Assembly (NCBI RefSeq): GCF_007990635.1 | Contig: NZ_AP019846.1 | Span: forward strand, 496,001 to 560,000 | Reading direction: 5' to 3' | Length of the DNA: 64,000 nt | Source of the DNA: Leptotrichia hongkongensis | Lineage (GTDB): Bacteria; Fusobacteriota; Fusobacteriia; Fusobacteriales; Leptotrichiaceae | Position numbers and translations under genes: made by a program | The notes under the pieces: generated by a model | Databases searched by the model: none | The model's input: the letters and a program-made list of their open reading frames with translations, nothing else | Told to the model about the DNA's origin: nothing | Part shown: positions 40,091-52,345 of the stretch, piece after piece | Layout of the letters: every line of letters starts with the position of its first letter | How positions within the stretch are numbered: the stretch's first letter is position 1

Positions 40091-43000
40091 ATGAGTAATA
40101 GTTTACGACAGATTGCCAAAGATTTGCGATCATTTGTAAAAAGATGTAAAGATGTACATTATTCTGACAGCTTGCTAATTGCCTTTCTAATAACAGGTTT
40201 TCTTAGTTTTGTTCCTAGTTTAAGAGCTGATGAAGTAGATGTGGAAGTTGAGCAGCAAGAAATTACAACGCAAACTTATGATACGATTACTGATTTAAGA
40301 CAATCGTTCGCACGTGCAAGAAAAGAAAATGAAAAATCTATAAAAGGTGCTGAGAGTGAACTTGTACAACTTTTAAGACAAGGAGATCAAGTTATAAAGA
40401 GTCCATGGGCTTCTTATCAATTTGGGACAGGTTATATTAATAATGACTGGGGAACTACTTTTAGAGGACGTGGCGGAAAATTCCTGGAATATTATAGAAG
40501 AGATAACGATTTGACTAAATATGTGTTTGATGCAAATAAACACATGTACGGGGCAACTAATTTAAATATTCCTCGTAATCAGGAACCAAATTCATTGACT
40601 ATTAATCCAGCTAATGTGCATGAACCTTATAAGAATTATATACCTGAAAAAATGGAAAATATAAATGTTCCTAATGCACCAGAATTTAACCCAGTGGTAA
40701 GATCAAGAGAAAATGTGAGTACGGCAACTCCAACTCAAAGCTACACTATGAGAACACCAGCTTTAACAACAGTAAGTGCACAAGGTGCTGGAAATACATC
40801 TTGGGGAACAGATTCTACTTTTATTATAAGTGGTAATTATAGAACTTATGATGGATGGACTGGGAGTACAGCTAATGCTACATATCCAGGAACTACAGGT
40901 ACTACAATCTCTGGTGGTTGGATGAGAAATGGATATACTGAAAATAATGGAACATATTATAGTGGAACTCATTTGACAAACACTTATTCTTCTTGGTGGA
41001 ATCCATATTCAAGTTGGACATCTAGTGTACAATATTCTATAGGAACTCCTGGACCTAGTAATCCTTATTATACTCCAGGAGGATACGCTGCAGGACATAA
41101 TCCATCAACAGGATATGACTATATTTCTAACCGAGGATTTGGTTATACTGTTTATGATCCAAGTGGAACTACTCGTTGGAGTTTTTCTAATTCTACAGAT
41201 TTTACAACTAATTCATATAACTATTATACAGGAACAGGATCAAATCAAGATATATTAGGAACAGGGCAAACGTATAATGGTATATATACAGGTGCTTCTT
41301 ATAACACTCTAACTGGATTATGGACTGCATCTGGTGGAGGTTATACTGCAACAAATACTAATAGAGCGGCAGCAACACAAAGTGTAGTTAGCCAAATAAT
41401 TAATAACCAAGTGGCTTCTAACTATTCAACTTGGATTAACTATTTTGATGGTCCTTTTGCACGAAATTCTTATGGATATGGTTCAGCAGGGCATAGATCT
41501 ACTTTAGTTTATAATGGAGGAAGTACTGCAACTCTTTCAGGTCTTAATATATATGTTGGTCAAAGCAGTCCAGGAGGATCGTTTGCATATTTGAACAGTG
41601 GAACTTATAATGTTAGTAATGTTAATGTAGAACTATATAATGGAGCTACTGCAGGAAATGCAGGATATGTAGTAAATGGTAACGGAACTATAACATTTAC
41701 AGGAAGTAACATTGTTAGAGGATATGGAAATAGTAATGCTAATAATATAGGATTTAACCTTCAAGGAAATGGTGGAGGAACTGTAAGCATAACTGGTCCT
41801 TCCGATGTTGTATTCAGTGGAAATAATAACTCTGTGTATAAAGTTAATACTGGTCATTTGGGATCATTAACTATAGCTAATGGAGATGGTTCAACTGCAA
41901 GTGCTACAGGAACTGATAATGTACTTGAATATAATGGTGCTGTATCTAATAAAGGAAGAATATTAGTTACAGGACATAATAACATTATATTTGATAACTT
42001 AGCTTATGTAGCAGGTGGAAATTTGACATTAGGTGACGCTCAAATGGGAGGAGATAACAATATTATGGTTGCTCTTCAAAATCCTGGTCAAAGTGCTGGT
42101 GCAACAGGAATATTTGGTGGAGAAATAAGAGTTCAAGGAGCAGTAGGTGGTGGAAACATAGCGCCTGGAGGTTCTAATAATAATAACGTAGTTATCTTGG
42201 CTGCTTCTGGACAAGGTTCGGGAGTTAGACAATCATTCTTTAACGGAACAACAACAACAACAGCCCCTGCTGTAACAATTAAAGACTTGAATGTAGGTCT
42301 TGGAAGTAAAGCGACAAACAGTACATTAATTCATATAACTAACGGTACAAGAGTAAATCTTGAACAAACAGCTAATAGTGGAACAGTTACTGATGGTATT
42401 GTTCTTGGAACAAGTTTACAAAGAGGATATAACGCTGTTAAACTTGGAGATGTATCAACTAATACTGTAATGGCTTATGCTAGTGGAGCATTTAATCCAT
42501 ATTTATATGGAACAGTAGTATCAGTAGATGCTAAGAACCCTTCAAGCCTTGCTTCTCAAGCTAATATAGATATGGTTTCTAAAAATGGTGTAGTATTTTG
42601 GGCATCTGATGGTGGAGAAATAGGACAAGGTTATAAAACAAATACAACTACTGGTAAAATAGAAGCTGACACAGCTAAAACAACAAGAGCGGGTGCATAT
42701 AATTCAATAATTGCTTTTGCTGATGGAAAAATCACAAATACAGCAAGTCCAGCTTACCCTAATGCGTCAACAGTTAAAATGAAAGGAAATATAACAGCAG
42801 CTGATAATCTTGTATTAAATCCAAGCTTTACAGGAGTATCAGAAGCTGACAGAAAGGCTGCTTATAATAATATAGGTGGAGCAGCAACTAATGGAGGATA
42901 TGTACTTTTACAAGATGCTACTGCTGCAACAAGTTCAGTTGAAGATACAACAAGTGCTGCACAATCATTGATTTATGGTATGGGAGCTTATGCTAAGGGT

Positions 43001-44158
43001 ACAGGTTCGTTAGTGGAATTTGCTAATGGGACGGATAAAGCGGCCGATGGTACAACTCCTGCAGCAGCTGGTTCTGTACATGTAGTAAGTGGAGAAAATG
43101 GAGCATTATTTGCTACTGAGCATGGAGCAATTAAATTTAATGGTATAATTACACATCAAAATAACGTTGGAGAAAATGTAGCTGACGGTACAAATATAAG
43201 AAAAGGTAGAGGAACTGCCGCTTATGTTGGAACAACAAATGACCATAAAAATAAATCTCCATTCTATGTAGCAAGAACATCAAATGGAAATACTATAAAT
43301 TCTGTTTCAGATGATACAGCATCAATTACATTTAATAAAGATACAACTATTAATATGTATGATGGTATTTTATTAAATGGAAATGCTTATGGACAAGCAT
43401 ATCAAAATAATAGAGGATATGCACTGGCAGATTATCATAAAGATAAAGATGATCCTGGCTCAGGAATCGAAGGAGATAAATGGCATGCAGCTAAATACAA
43501 AGGTATGTCACTAGTTACAGCAGAAATTAAATCAGATAATGTTGTAATAGGACTTATTAACCAAGCTAAAGATGAAATAGTATGGAATTCTTCAAAAGCA
43601 GGGGGAACTGGTACTACAACTGCTTCAACTAACTTCTTGAGTGGACTTGGTGTGTACGCAGGAAATATGATACTTAAAAATGGTACTGGTGCAACTGACG
43701 CTAAAAGAATAGACACTACTTTAATCAATGGTAGTTTAAAAATTGATGAAGATGTTAATTTAGAAGATGTAGAAGTTACTGAATCAAAAGTTCTTGGTTC
43801 GAATGATACTTTCAATGATATAAAAATGGAAAGTGAAAAGATTACTATAAATAGCGGTAAAAATGTTACAGGTGATATTGCTAATAGAGATTTAAAAGCT
43901 TATGACAACAGCACTAACTATCAAGTTAATAATGCTGGGCTTAGTATGAATAACTCTCTTTACAGATGGGATTCAACTGATGTTGCAAATCCAGTATGGA
44001 GAAAAACTAAGAACACTGAATCAGGAATTTGGAATAAAGGAACTGTTGATGTAACAGGAGGACGTGCTAATGTTTCTATAACTGCATTAAATGTTGTAAA
44101 TTGTATAGATGTCAAACATTTGTTACAAAAATATATTAAAAAAATATTTCTTTCCTAA
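40091..44158 (+). pseudogene. Giant autotransporter, N-terminal fragment (cut by IS)
   Basis: The start at ATG 40091 is directly preceded by GAGGAGGAAG. The first 50 residues hold the extended signal region with SLLIAFLITGFLSFVPSL, typical of Leptotrichia-type autotransporters, then a charged helical region (DLRQSFARARKENEKSIK). A long Gly/Ser/Thr/Asn-rich passenger of beta-helix type follows. The frame enters the insertion at 44102 and stops at 44156. Without the C-terminal barrel this fragment cannot be surface-displayed in the usual way. Joined to the fragment after 45190 it makes a 2,766-residue protein. Confidence 0.85.
44076..44101 (+). repeat. Left 26-bp target-site duplication
   Basis: The 26 bases beginning CTATAACTGC and ending GTTGTAAAT are identical to 45190-45215. 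They encode ITALNVVN of the autotransporter and flank the insertion sequence exactly. Confidence 0.93.
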
Positions 44159-45189
44159 TGTATCTTTAACCTACTGATTTTCCTTGTACTCTTTTAATAC
44201 TTCATTTGGACTCTTAAAGCCCAGTACTTTTCTTGATATGTTGTTGTATCTTGTATTGTATTTCCTTATTGCCCTTAACAGTTCTTCCTTGCTTTTAAAT
44301 TTCTTGTCTGCATAGTACTTGCTGTCAAGCCTGTGGCTTCTTTCCACTTTTCCATTCTCCCATGGCGAATATGGACGGGTTGTCACGTACTCTATCCCCT
44401 TCTCCTCCAGTTTCAGCTCAAACAGTGTTTTCTTATCACTTTCAGAATTTGTGAACTCTTTCCCATTATCTGTCTGAACTTTCTTTATGTCAAATCCCAG
44501 CTCCCTTTCCAAGTTCTCTAGAAACTTTGCAGTCTGATAGGTGCTTTTTTCATCTGCTATCCTTAACACTCTTTTTCTTGTATATTCATCTAATGCTGTT
44601 ATTTGATAATACTTCTGGTCACGTGTTCCAAACTGTATGCATTCTTCTGGAACATATTTTATGTCTATCTGCACTCTTTCCCCAGGGTACTTCGCCTGTT
44701 CAACTTTCTTTTTCTTTTATGCTGCTTTTTAGGCTTTTCTTTGGCATTGCCCTTCATTTTCCTTATTATCTTGCACATTGAATCGTATGTACGGCTGTAG
44801 CCTTCCTTTCTTGCTTTAACATAGACTTCTGCCAGCCCTTCATAGCCAAATTTCCTGTACTTTTTCATAACCAGCTCTATTTCTTCTTGCGTGTGCTGGT
44901 TTGGGTGGCTTTTAGGTCTTCTGCTTTTTGGCAGAAGAGACTGGACTGTTCCGTCGTATCTGTCTCTCCAACGTTTTATCTGCTGACGTGATGTCTTATA
45001 CTTCACTGCTGCCTTTGAATTATTATTATGTTTTATTGCATACTCAATTGCCCGTTGACGAACACGGTATATTTCTGATATACTACTCATATGAAAGGTT
45101 TCTCCTTAATGTGGTTTGGTAGATTTACATTATATCAGAAACCTTTCTTTTTTTGTATATTCTTGTCACATATGTATTATCTCACAACA
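44102..45189 (-). mobile_element. IS1202-family-like insertion sequence, 1,088 bp
   Basis: The element lies exactly between two 26-bp direct repeats. It begins TGT and ends ACA. Its imperfect terminal inverted repeats share the core ACATNTGTNACAANAATATA when the right end is reverse-complemented. It carries one minus-strand DDE transposase (in two frames). A 26-bp duplication is far longer than that of IS3, IS481 or IS30 elements; from memory, IS1202-family elements make duplications of 24-29 bp, which is why I favour that family. The subgroup needs a database comparison. Confidence 0.8.
44171..45090 (-). CDS. DDE transposase, in two overlapping frames
   Basis: The first frame (45090-44665) has a helix-turn-helix region: KAAVKYKTSRQQIKRWRDRY and LLPKSRRPKSHPNQHTQEEI. 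The second has the rve catalytic core: YPGERVQIDIKYVP (first Asp), VQTDNGKEFTN (second Asp) and PYSPWENGKVERSHR (Glu). They are one base out of register in AAAGAAAAAGAAAG near 44695; one more A in the A5 run would fuse them into about 307 residues. So the enzyme is either made by slippage or inactive. The second frame alone could start at GTG 44674. Confidence 0.8.
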
Positions 45190-45215
45190 CTATAACTGCA
45201 TTAAATGTTGTAAAT
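45190..45215 (+). repeat. Right 26-bp target-site duplication
   Basis: Identical to 44076-44101. Deleting the element and one copy (1,114 bp in all) restores the reading frame of the autotransporter. Confidence 0.93.
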
Positions 45216-48200
45216 GGTACTGTTGAAAATGATAAAACAGGTGTAGTTAAAGTTGACCACGGAAATGGAATGGTAGGAACTAATGATAGTATTCTTACAA
45301 ACTTAAAAGGTGGAACAATTACTGTTACAGGTAAATATGCTGCCCCATCAACTGCTAAAACAGCAGGAACAAACCTTGGAAGAACGGCAGAAATTAATCC
45401 AAGCGGAGAAAATTACGGTATTGTAGGTATATCAAATACAGGACTTCTTGATAAACAAAATAATCCTTATGCAAATAAACTTGCTATTAGTAATAAAGGT
45501 GAAATTACTGTAGATGGTGATTTGGCTGTAGGTATATATGGACAAAACAATAATAATGCTAATCAATCAGATGTAACTATTGATTATGATACATCAGATT
45601 TAGGTTCAGCAGGAATAATAGTTCAAAGTACAGCATCTGCTACACCAGCAAATAGCAGAGGAGTAGGTATCGCATTAGTTAACAGTAATCCTGACAACAA
45701 TGGTGGAGAAATAACACTAAATAGTTTTGGTGGAACTCTTGGGCAATTTACTAAAGCAACTAACGATATCTTTACTCAAGAAAATGGTATTGGTGTTTAT
45801 GGAGAAAATGTAAAAGTTAATGTAACTTCTAAAAACTTTACTGTAGTAACTAAAGATAATGGAGTCGGAATGTGGTTTACAGATAATTCACATATTGCAA
45901 CAGGTGCTAATCACTTGAAGACATTCCAATACAATTATAATGGAGCAAGTAATAAAAATGGATTTGCTATGGCATTTGGTGGTAAGAGAACATCTTTAAC
46001 AACAGCTTCAAATGATTTAGATATTAAATTTTCAAACAATGCTGATACTGCTGTAGATTTAGCTTATGAATTAACAGAATCTAAGGCTGCTACACCAACA
46101 GCAGGACGTGGAACTTACAAAGGTATTGCCGGTATCTTAGTAAACACTAATGATGCTGGAGACACTGTAATTAATAGAGGACACATAGAAGAAGATTCAT
46201 CATCTGTTACTAATGTAAGAGCTTATGGTGCTGTAGTTAATAAAGGTACATTTGTAAACTATGGTAATATTAAACTTAACGATTCATTGAATGCAACTGC
46301 AAATACTATTACTTCTGAAGATATGAAGAAAGCTAATATTGGTATTTTTGCAAATTCTGCTAATGGTAATGCTGGTGGAACTTATACAACTATTGAAAAC
46401 CATGGAGACATTACAATCGGAGATTCTACAAATGATAAGAATATTGGAAGCTGGGCTATTTACGGATATAATGTAAATACAGGAGCAAAATCTGATGGAA
46501 CTAAATCACAAATTACAGTTAATAAAAATAATTATGGAATTTACTCAGGAGATGGAGATGTAAATATCCAACAAACTAAGATTTTAGCAGGAAATGATAC
46601 TGTAATGGGACATGTTCAAACAACATCTGGAGTTTCAACTGCACCAGGAGCATATCCAATCAACAGACAAACTCAATATGCTAATCCAAATAACTTGTTA
46701 TCAGCATTAGATACACCAAGAGAAAGAGATTCAGTAATTGGAGTTTATATTGATAAGAGTGCAACAAACAGAGCAAGAAATATTAATGTAAGTGCTGATA
46801 TGGATATCGATAGATTCTCATATGGTATTGTAATGGCTGAAAAAGATGGAGGAGCAGCAACAAATGTAACAATTGGTTCTGCAACAGATCAGCCAACAAT
46901 CAGATTGGCATACTCTACAAATAACAATGCAGGAGGACATGTTAAATCAACAAAACCTACAAATCCTAAAGTTCCAGAAGAAGTTTATGAACAAGGTAAC
47001 TCTGTATACTACTATTCATTAGATACTGCATCAACAGGAAAATCTTATGCTAATGTAACAATGGATGGAGATTACAATACAGCTTATTATACAAAAGGAG
47101 CTATAGACAACTATGGAACAATTGATTTGAGATCACAATATGATATTCAAAATCAAAATAATGATAGCTTAGGATTTGGAAACGTCGGTATCTTCTCAAG
47201 CAATACTAACGTAGCTTCAACTAACTATGGAACAATTACAACTGGTATGTCAGATACAGTTAATATGAGATACTCAGCAGCAATGGCCGCAGGACGTAAT
47301 GTTTATAAAACAGATGGTAAGTTTGATAGAACACAGGAAGAAGGATACATTGTAAATAGAGGTACAATTAATGTTAAAGAAAAAGAAGGTATCGGAATGT
47401 TCGCAACTGGTACTGGATCTAAAGCTGTAAACTATGGAACAATTAATCTAGAAGGTGAAAGTGCAATCGGTATGTACCTTGATAGAGGAGCAATTGGAGA
47501 AAACCATGGAACAATTACTGGTAATGCCCAAAATTTGAAAGGGGTAGTTGCAATTAATGGAGGATACATTAAGAACTATGGAACAATTAGTGTACTGGGA
47601 ACAGGTTCTTATGGAATCGTAACAGATGGTTCAAGATTTATTGTAGATGCTAACGGAAATCCGACTGAAGTTCTTCCATCAACAGATTCAAGATACTTAA
47701 CAGCAGCAGCTAAGACTGCAGGACAAACTAACGGACAAGGTGGAACAGACTTATATGGAGGTACTGAATCTTCAATTGAAGAAGGTACAGCAGGAAATCC
47801 TAAGACAACAGGAGTTGGAACAACTATAACAGCTCCAGATATTGTACCAATAACAAAAGTAAGTGTTGATGGTATTGACACACCTGTATTTAATGTTGAA
47901 TCTGATGCAACAAATCCTGGAGATTTGGCTAAAAACATAACAGTTTCTAGCAGTATTCAAACTGGAGGAACAAGAATAATAGATCTTTATACTCACGATG
48001 AATGGGGTAACCCAGCTTGGCCACACCGTGATAAACCACAACTTTCAGAAATTACAAGCATCGGAATGTATGTAGATACTTCAGGAGTTAGATATACTAA
48101 TCCAATTGACGGTATACAATATTTACGTAATTTAGGAAAAGTTGACTTATACTTTGGACCAGAAGCTACAATGTATACCAACTCTAAAGCAATTAGAATT

Positions 48201-49505
48201 GGAGATAAAATTGATGAAAATGGAAACGTTGTTGCTAAAAGTAATATCTTGAAACCATTTAACGATGCGTTGAATAAATTACCAGGTGGGGCAAGAATTA
48301 ATCCATTGTCAGCAAGCTTAACTTGGCAAGTATTAGCAAAAATATCTGATGACAATCAGTTAACAGAAGTGTACATGAGTAAAGTACCTTATCACTCATT
48401 TGCATTCGATGATGATAAATCACTTATTAACTTTACAAATAACTTGGATAATATTTATGAAATTGCAAGACCGGGAAGTCCTGAAAAAGTTATCTTCAAT
48501 AAACTTAACAGCTTAGGTAATGGAGAAGGACACATCTTGGCTCAAGCATTTGACCAAATGAGAGGACACATTTATGGTGGAGTTCAACAAAGAATTAAAG
48601 CTACATCAGATGTTCTTAATGGAGAAATTACTAACTTGAAGACAGAATTTAACGGTTCTAAAGATTCAAATAAATTTAAAGCATTTGGACAAAGAAATGA
48701 ATTCAAGACTGATACAGCAGGAATGCCTGATTGGTACAGTAATGCTGGAGGATTCGTGTTCGTTCATGAAGACGAAACTGTTAGACTTGGTGAAGGTTCA
48801 GGATGGTATGCTGGTGTTGTAAATAACTACTTCACATTCAAAGATTTGTCTAAATCATTTGAAAACCAAGCAATGGCAAAAGTTGGAGCGTTCAGAGAAA
48901 TACCTCTTGATGCTAACGGAACACTTACACTTAATGTAGGTGGAGATGGATTCTTTGGTAGAACAGATACTAAACGTAGATTCTGGGTAATAGATCAAGA
49001 ATTTAGAGCAAAAGCTAACTACTTTACTTATGGAGCAGGACTTAGCGCAAGTCTTCAAAAAGAATTTGTAGTAAATGATGGATTTAGCATAGTTCCAAAC
49101 CTTGGAATTAGAGCTGAATATGGAAGATTCTCGGGAATCCACGAAACTGGAGATATGGCATTGAATGTTAAGAGTGATGATTATATCTCAGTTAAACCAA
49201 GTGTAGGAATCGACTTCAAATACAATCAGCCAGTATTCAAAAATTCTAACTTTACAGCAGTCTTAGCATTTGCTTATGAAAATGAAATTGGAAAAGTAAA
49301 TGATGTTAATAATGAAGCTAGAATCGTAGGAGCATGGACTGATTACTTCGGAATCAAAGGAGATAAGGAAGACAAGAGAGGAAACTTCAAGTCAGATCTT
49401 AACTTAGGAGTAGAAAACGGAAGATTCGGATTCACAGTAAACACAGGATATGAAACAAAAGGACATAACTTCAAAGCAGGATTAGGAATGAAAGTATTGT
49501 ATTAA
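45190..49505 (+). pseudogene. Giant autotransporter, C-terminal fragment with beta-barrel
   Basis: This part continues the passenger with many short beta-helix-like repeats of the form NYGTI/NKGTI (NNYGTIDLRSQ, VNRGTINVKEKEG, ENHGTITGNAQ, KNYGTISVLG). From about 48,600 a linker leads into the autotransporter barrel: GGFVFVHEDETVRLGEGSG, GWYAGVVNNYFTFKDL, alternating strands, and the terminal strand FKAGLGMKVLY. The open frame extends back to 45153 within the IS but has no ribosome site there, so it is probably not translated unless the element supplies a start. Confidence 0.85.
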
Positions 49506-49567
49506 TAAAATTAAGACAAGAAATCATGATTAAAATGCTTGAAAAGAAACAAATAGCTTAAACTTAG

Positions 49568-49601
49568 GAAGGGCTGCCAGTGTGGTGGCTCTTCTTTTTA
49601 T
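49568..49601 (+). terminator. Rho-independent terminator after the autotransporter
   Basis: GAAGGGCTGCCA pairs with TGGTGGCTCTTC through three G-T wobbles, followed by TTTTTA. Confidence 0.8.
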
Positions 49602-49758
49602 TCTTTATTAAAAATTTATTCTCGTTTTTAAACGTTTAGTACGAACTAGAAAAAATCAAAAAAAATTGGTATAATTAAAATGTATTTAAAATATATATTG
49701 TTGAAAGAAAAAAATAAATAATTTTAAAATTAGATAGTTTATAAAAAGGAGATTCTGT

Positions 49759-51180
49759 ATGAATAAAAAAATTATTTTTTTAATTATATTGTTAGTATTA
49801 ACAACTTTTTCGTGTACTTCACTTTCAGAAGGGCTTACGATGAAAAGTGAGGTTTATAATGCGGATAATGTTGAATTTTACTACGATTTAACGTATAAAA
49901 AAGACGGAGAAACCCATTATGAAAGGCAGATTTGGGAGCAGGCTTACGATATTTTGGATAAGGCGGAAGACTTTTTCCTAATGGATATTTTTGTATTTAA
50001 TGATTTTCTTGGAAAAGGTGTTAAGGAGAAATTACAACCATTGCCTATTGCAGAAGAGTTTGCACAGAAGATACTTGAAAAAAGAAAAAAAGATCCAAAT
50101 GTTGAAATATATTTGATACTTGATGAAAGTAACACTTTTTATGGAGCGTTTGATAACAAAACTCATAAGAAGCTGGAGGAGGCTGGCGTAAAAATTGGAT
50201 ATGTGGATTTGACAAAATTAAGAGATCCAATGCTTGTTTATTCGGCTCCATGGCGCCTTTTTGTCCAGCCTTTTGGAAATCCGAAAAATCGTGGAAAAAC
50301 TAAAAATCCAATTTACGAAGGTACTGACAAAGTTACAATTCGTAGTATTTTAAGAGCATTAAATGCCAAAGCTAATCACAGAAAACTGATTATGAATGAA
50401 ACTACGGCAATGCTGACATCGGCAAATCCACATGCAGAAGGTTCAAAGCACTCAAATGTGGCATTTAAGTTTTCATCGCCAATTATTAAGGAAATTTACG
50501 AAGGAGAAAAGCCAGCTGCAAAAATTACTAAAAAAGACGGAAGTTTAAAGCAAAAATTACCAGATAAGGATTTTAGTAAAATTCCATTTTCTAAAAATGA
50601 CAAACTGAAATTACAATATTTTACAAATGGTGCAACAGCTAAAGATATTTCCCAAGAATTAAAAAATACTCAGTTTGGGGAAAAAGTCATTATTGCCCAG
50701 TTTTTCCTTGCAGACAGAGGGATAATTAACGATATAAGAAAAGCTGCACGGCGTGGAGTAAAATTTGAGATAATTTTGAATAATTCAAATGCAGGACTCC
50801 CAAACAAAGCTGCTGCTGGAGAACTAATGAAATATGCAAGAAAACATAATTATGACATAAATGTCAAGTTTTATAATAAAGGAGAGGAAATGTACCACGT
50901 AAAAATGCTTTCCATCTTGAAAAAAGACTATTTGATAACTTATGGAGGTTCAACAAACTTCACAAGACGTAATATGCGTAATTTTAATTTGGAAAATGAA
51001 CTAAAAATTATGTCAGCTTATGACCAGAAAATTTCCAAAGATATTTTGGATTATTATGACAGATTATGGACAAATAGAGATGGAGAATTTACATTACCTT
51101 ATGACACAGAAAAAAATGAGAAATTAATGAATGATTTGTTATTCAGGTTTATGGAAATGAATGGATTTGGGGCATTTTAA
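49759..51180 (+). CDS. Phospholipase D-like lipoprotein
   Basis: The lipobox TFSC (Cys19) ends a type II signal peptide. Two PLD half-sites follow: NHRKLIMNETTAMLTSANPH (HxK with downstream Asn) and MYHVKMLSILKKDYLITYGG with GSTNFTRRN. The N-terminal part FFLMDIFVFNDFLG resembles the start of PLD barrels. The second motif has HxK, but the Asp of HKD is replaced in both, as in some members. It may act on lipids or nucleic acids in the periplasm; 473 residues. Stand-alone gene after the autotransporter. Confidence 0.8.
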   Translation: MNKKIIFLIILLVLTTFSCTSLSEGLTMKSEVYNADNVEFYYDLTYKKDGETHYERQIWEQAYDILDKAEDFFLMDIFVFNDFLGKGVKEKLQPLPIAEEFAQKILEKRKKDPNVEIYLILDESNTFYGAFDNKTHKKLEEAGVKIGYVDLTKLRDPMLVYSAPWRLFVQPFGNPKNRGKTKNPIYEGTDKVTIRSILRALNAKANHRKLIMNETTAMLTSANPHAEGSKHSNVAFKFSSPIIKEIYEGEKPAAKITKKDGSLKQKLPDKDFSKIPFSKNDKLKLQYFTNGATAKDISQELKNTQFGEKVIIAQFFLADRGIINDIRKAARRGVKFEIILNNSNAGLPNKAAAGELMKYARKHNYDINVKFYNKGEEMYHVKMLSILKKDYLITYGGSTNFTRRNMRNFNLENELKIMSAYDQKISKDILDYYDRLWTNRDGEFTLPYDTEKNEKLMNDLLFRFMEMNGFGAF

Positions 51181-51323
51181 AGATAAATGTAGGATTGATC
51201 ATTGCCTTAAATCCTTATTTTGAAGTGAAGGTTTATCCTAATAATTAAAATGATTTATTTAAGTAATTAAGAAATAAATATATATAAAAATTTTGATTAT
51301 ATTAAAGAAAAAGAGTGATTTTT

Positions 51324-52292
51324 ATGGAAAGTGTAATTAAGGCAAATAAGATTAAGATAGAAAAGATAAATGAGAATGACTATAACCGAATTTTTGTAAT
51401 GTCAGATATTCATGGACAGTACGATTTATTTTTGAAAATGCTGGATAGAATTGACTTAAAAAGAGAAGATTTACTTGTGATTATAGGGGATATTTGTGAC
51501 AGAGGGAAAAAGTCTTACGAAATTTATATGAAATGTATCAAAATGATAAAACTTGGGTATAACCTAAAGTTTATTTTGGGAAATCATGAGGATATGCTTC
51601 TTGAGGATTTGGAAAATGATTATCCATTAAGATATGAAACAGAATATTCAATTTATAGACATTCTAAATATTTTGAAAATAAAACGATGACAGAATGGCA
51701 CCAAGAAAATCTTTTTGATGAAATTAGATGGCTTGTAAAATGGCTCAAAAACTGTCCTTTAATAATTTATGGGAATAAAAATATTTTTGTTCATGCAGGG
51801 CTTGATTTGAATATAGCTTTGACAAAACAAGAAAAGGAAACAGTACTTTGGACTAGAGATGAATTTTGGATTATGGAAAATGTAGAGCTTGAGGAATATA
51901 GGGATAAAAATATATATTTTGGTCATACGCCTAATATAAATGGAAGAATTTCTAAAAAGACTGATAGAATAAAGGGGATAGACTGCGGTGCATTTTTTAC
52001 ACATTTTTTAGGATGTATAGAAGTAAAAAGTCAAGAGGAAATTTATGTTTATGAAGATGAATTTATAGAATTCGATGAGGTTTCAAGCAAAGTATTTTTG
52101 GAACTTTGGAATGAGGAAGTGGCAGAGTTTATAGATTCTGAGAAATATAAGATTAAAAGTGGGAAAGGGAAAATAATAATTTTAGAAAAATTAGATAAAA
52201 ATGAAAAAAAATTTTTAACAAATTTTTGGAAAAAATATGAAAAATTATTCGGAAAGAATATTGCAAATTATATTAAAAAGAAGAAATTATAA
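51324..52292 (+). CDS. Calcineurin-like phosphoesterase (Ser/Thr phosphatase type)
   Basis: Motifs in order: MSDIHGQYDLFLKML, IIGDICDRG, LGNHEDMLLEDL, VHAGLD and FGHTPNI, the dimetal site of PPP-type bacterial phosphatases (PrpE/PphA group). At 322 residues from ATG 51324 it has a C-terminal extension rich in Lys and Glu. The GTG at 51315 overlaps the AAAGAG-like ribosome site and is rejected. The substrate is unknown. Confidence 0.88.
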   Translation: MESVIKANKIKIEKINENDYNRIFVMSDIHGQYDLFLKMLDRIDLKREDLLVIIGDICDRGKKSYEIYMKCIKMIKLGYNLKFILGNHEDMLLEDLENDYPLRYETEYSIYRHSKYFENKTMTEWHQENLFDEIRWLVKWLKNCPLIIYGNKNIFVHAGLDLNIALTKQEKETVLWTRDEFWIMENVELEEYRDKNIYFGHTPNINGRISKKTDRIKGIDCGAFFTHFLGCIEVKSQEEIYVYEDEFIEFDEVSSKVFLELWNEEVAEFIDSEKYKIKSGKGKIIILEKLDKNEKKFLTNFWKKYEKLFGKNIANYIKKKKL

Positions 52293-52311
52293 GTTAAAAA
52301 ATTTTTTAGGA

Positions 52312-52339
52312 TTGACATTTTTAGAAAATATGCTATAAT
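52312..52339 (+). promoter_or_regulatory. Strong promoter of a candidate sRNA
   Basis: TTGACA (52312-52317) and TATAAT (52334-52339) with a 16-base spacer, both exact consensus. No coding frame follows before the terminator at 52403. Confidence 0.75.
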
Positions 52340-52345
52340 AGGCGT

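Noticed and set aside
44076..44101. Target repeat as a Xer/dif-like site
   Set aside because: The end GTTGTAAAT is faintly like a XerD half-site, but matches to dif are no better than expected in AT-rich coding sequence.
47609..48355. Long minus-strand frames opposite the autotransporter
   Set aside because: They are shadows of the low-complexity Thr/Gly/Asn coding sequence, with no ribosome sites or recognisable domains.
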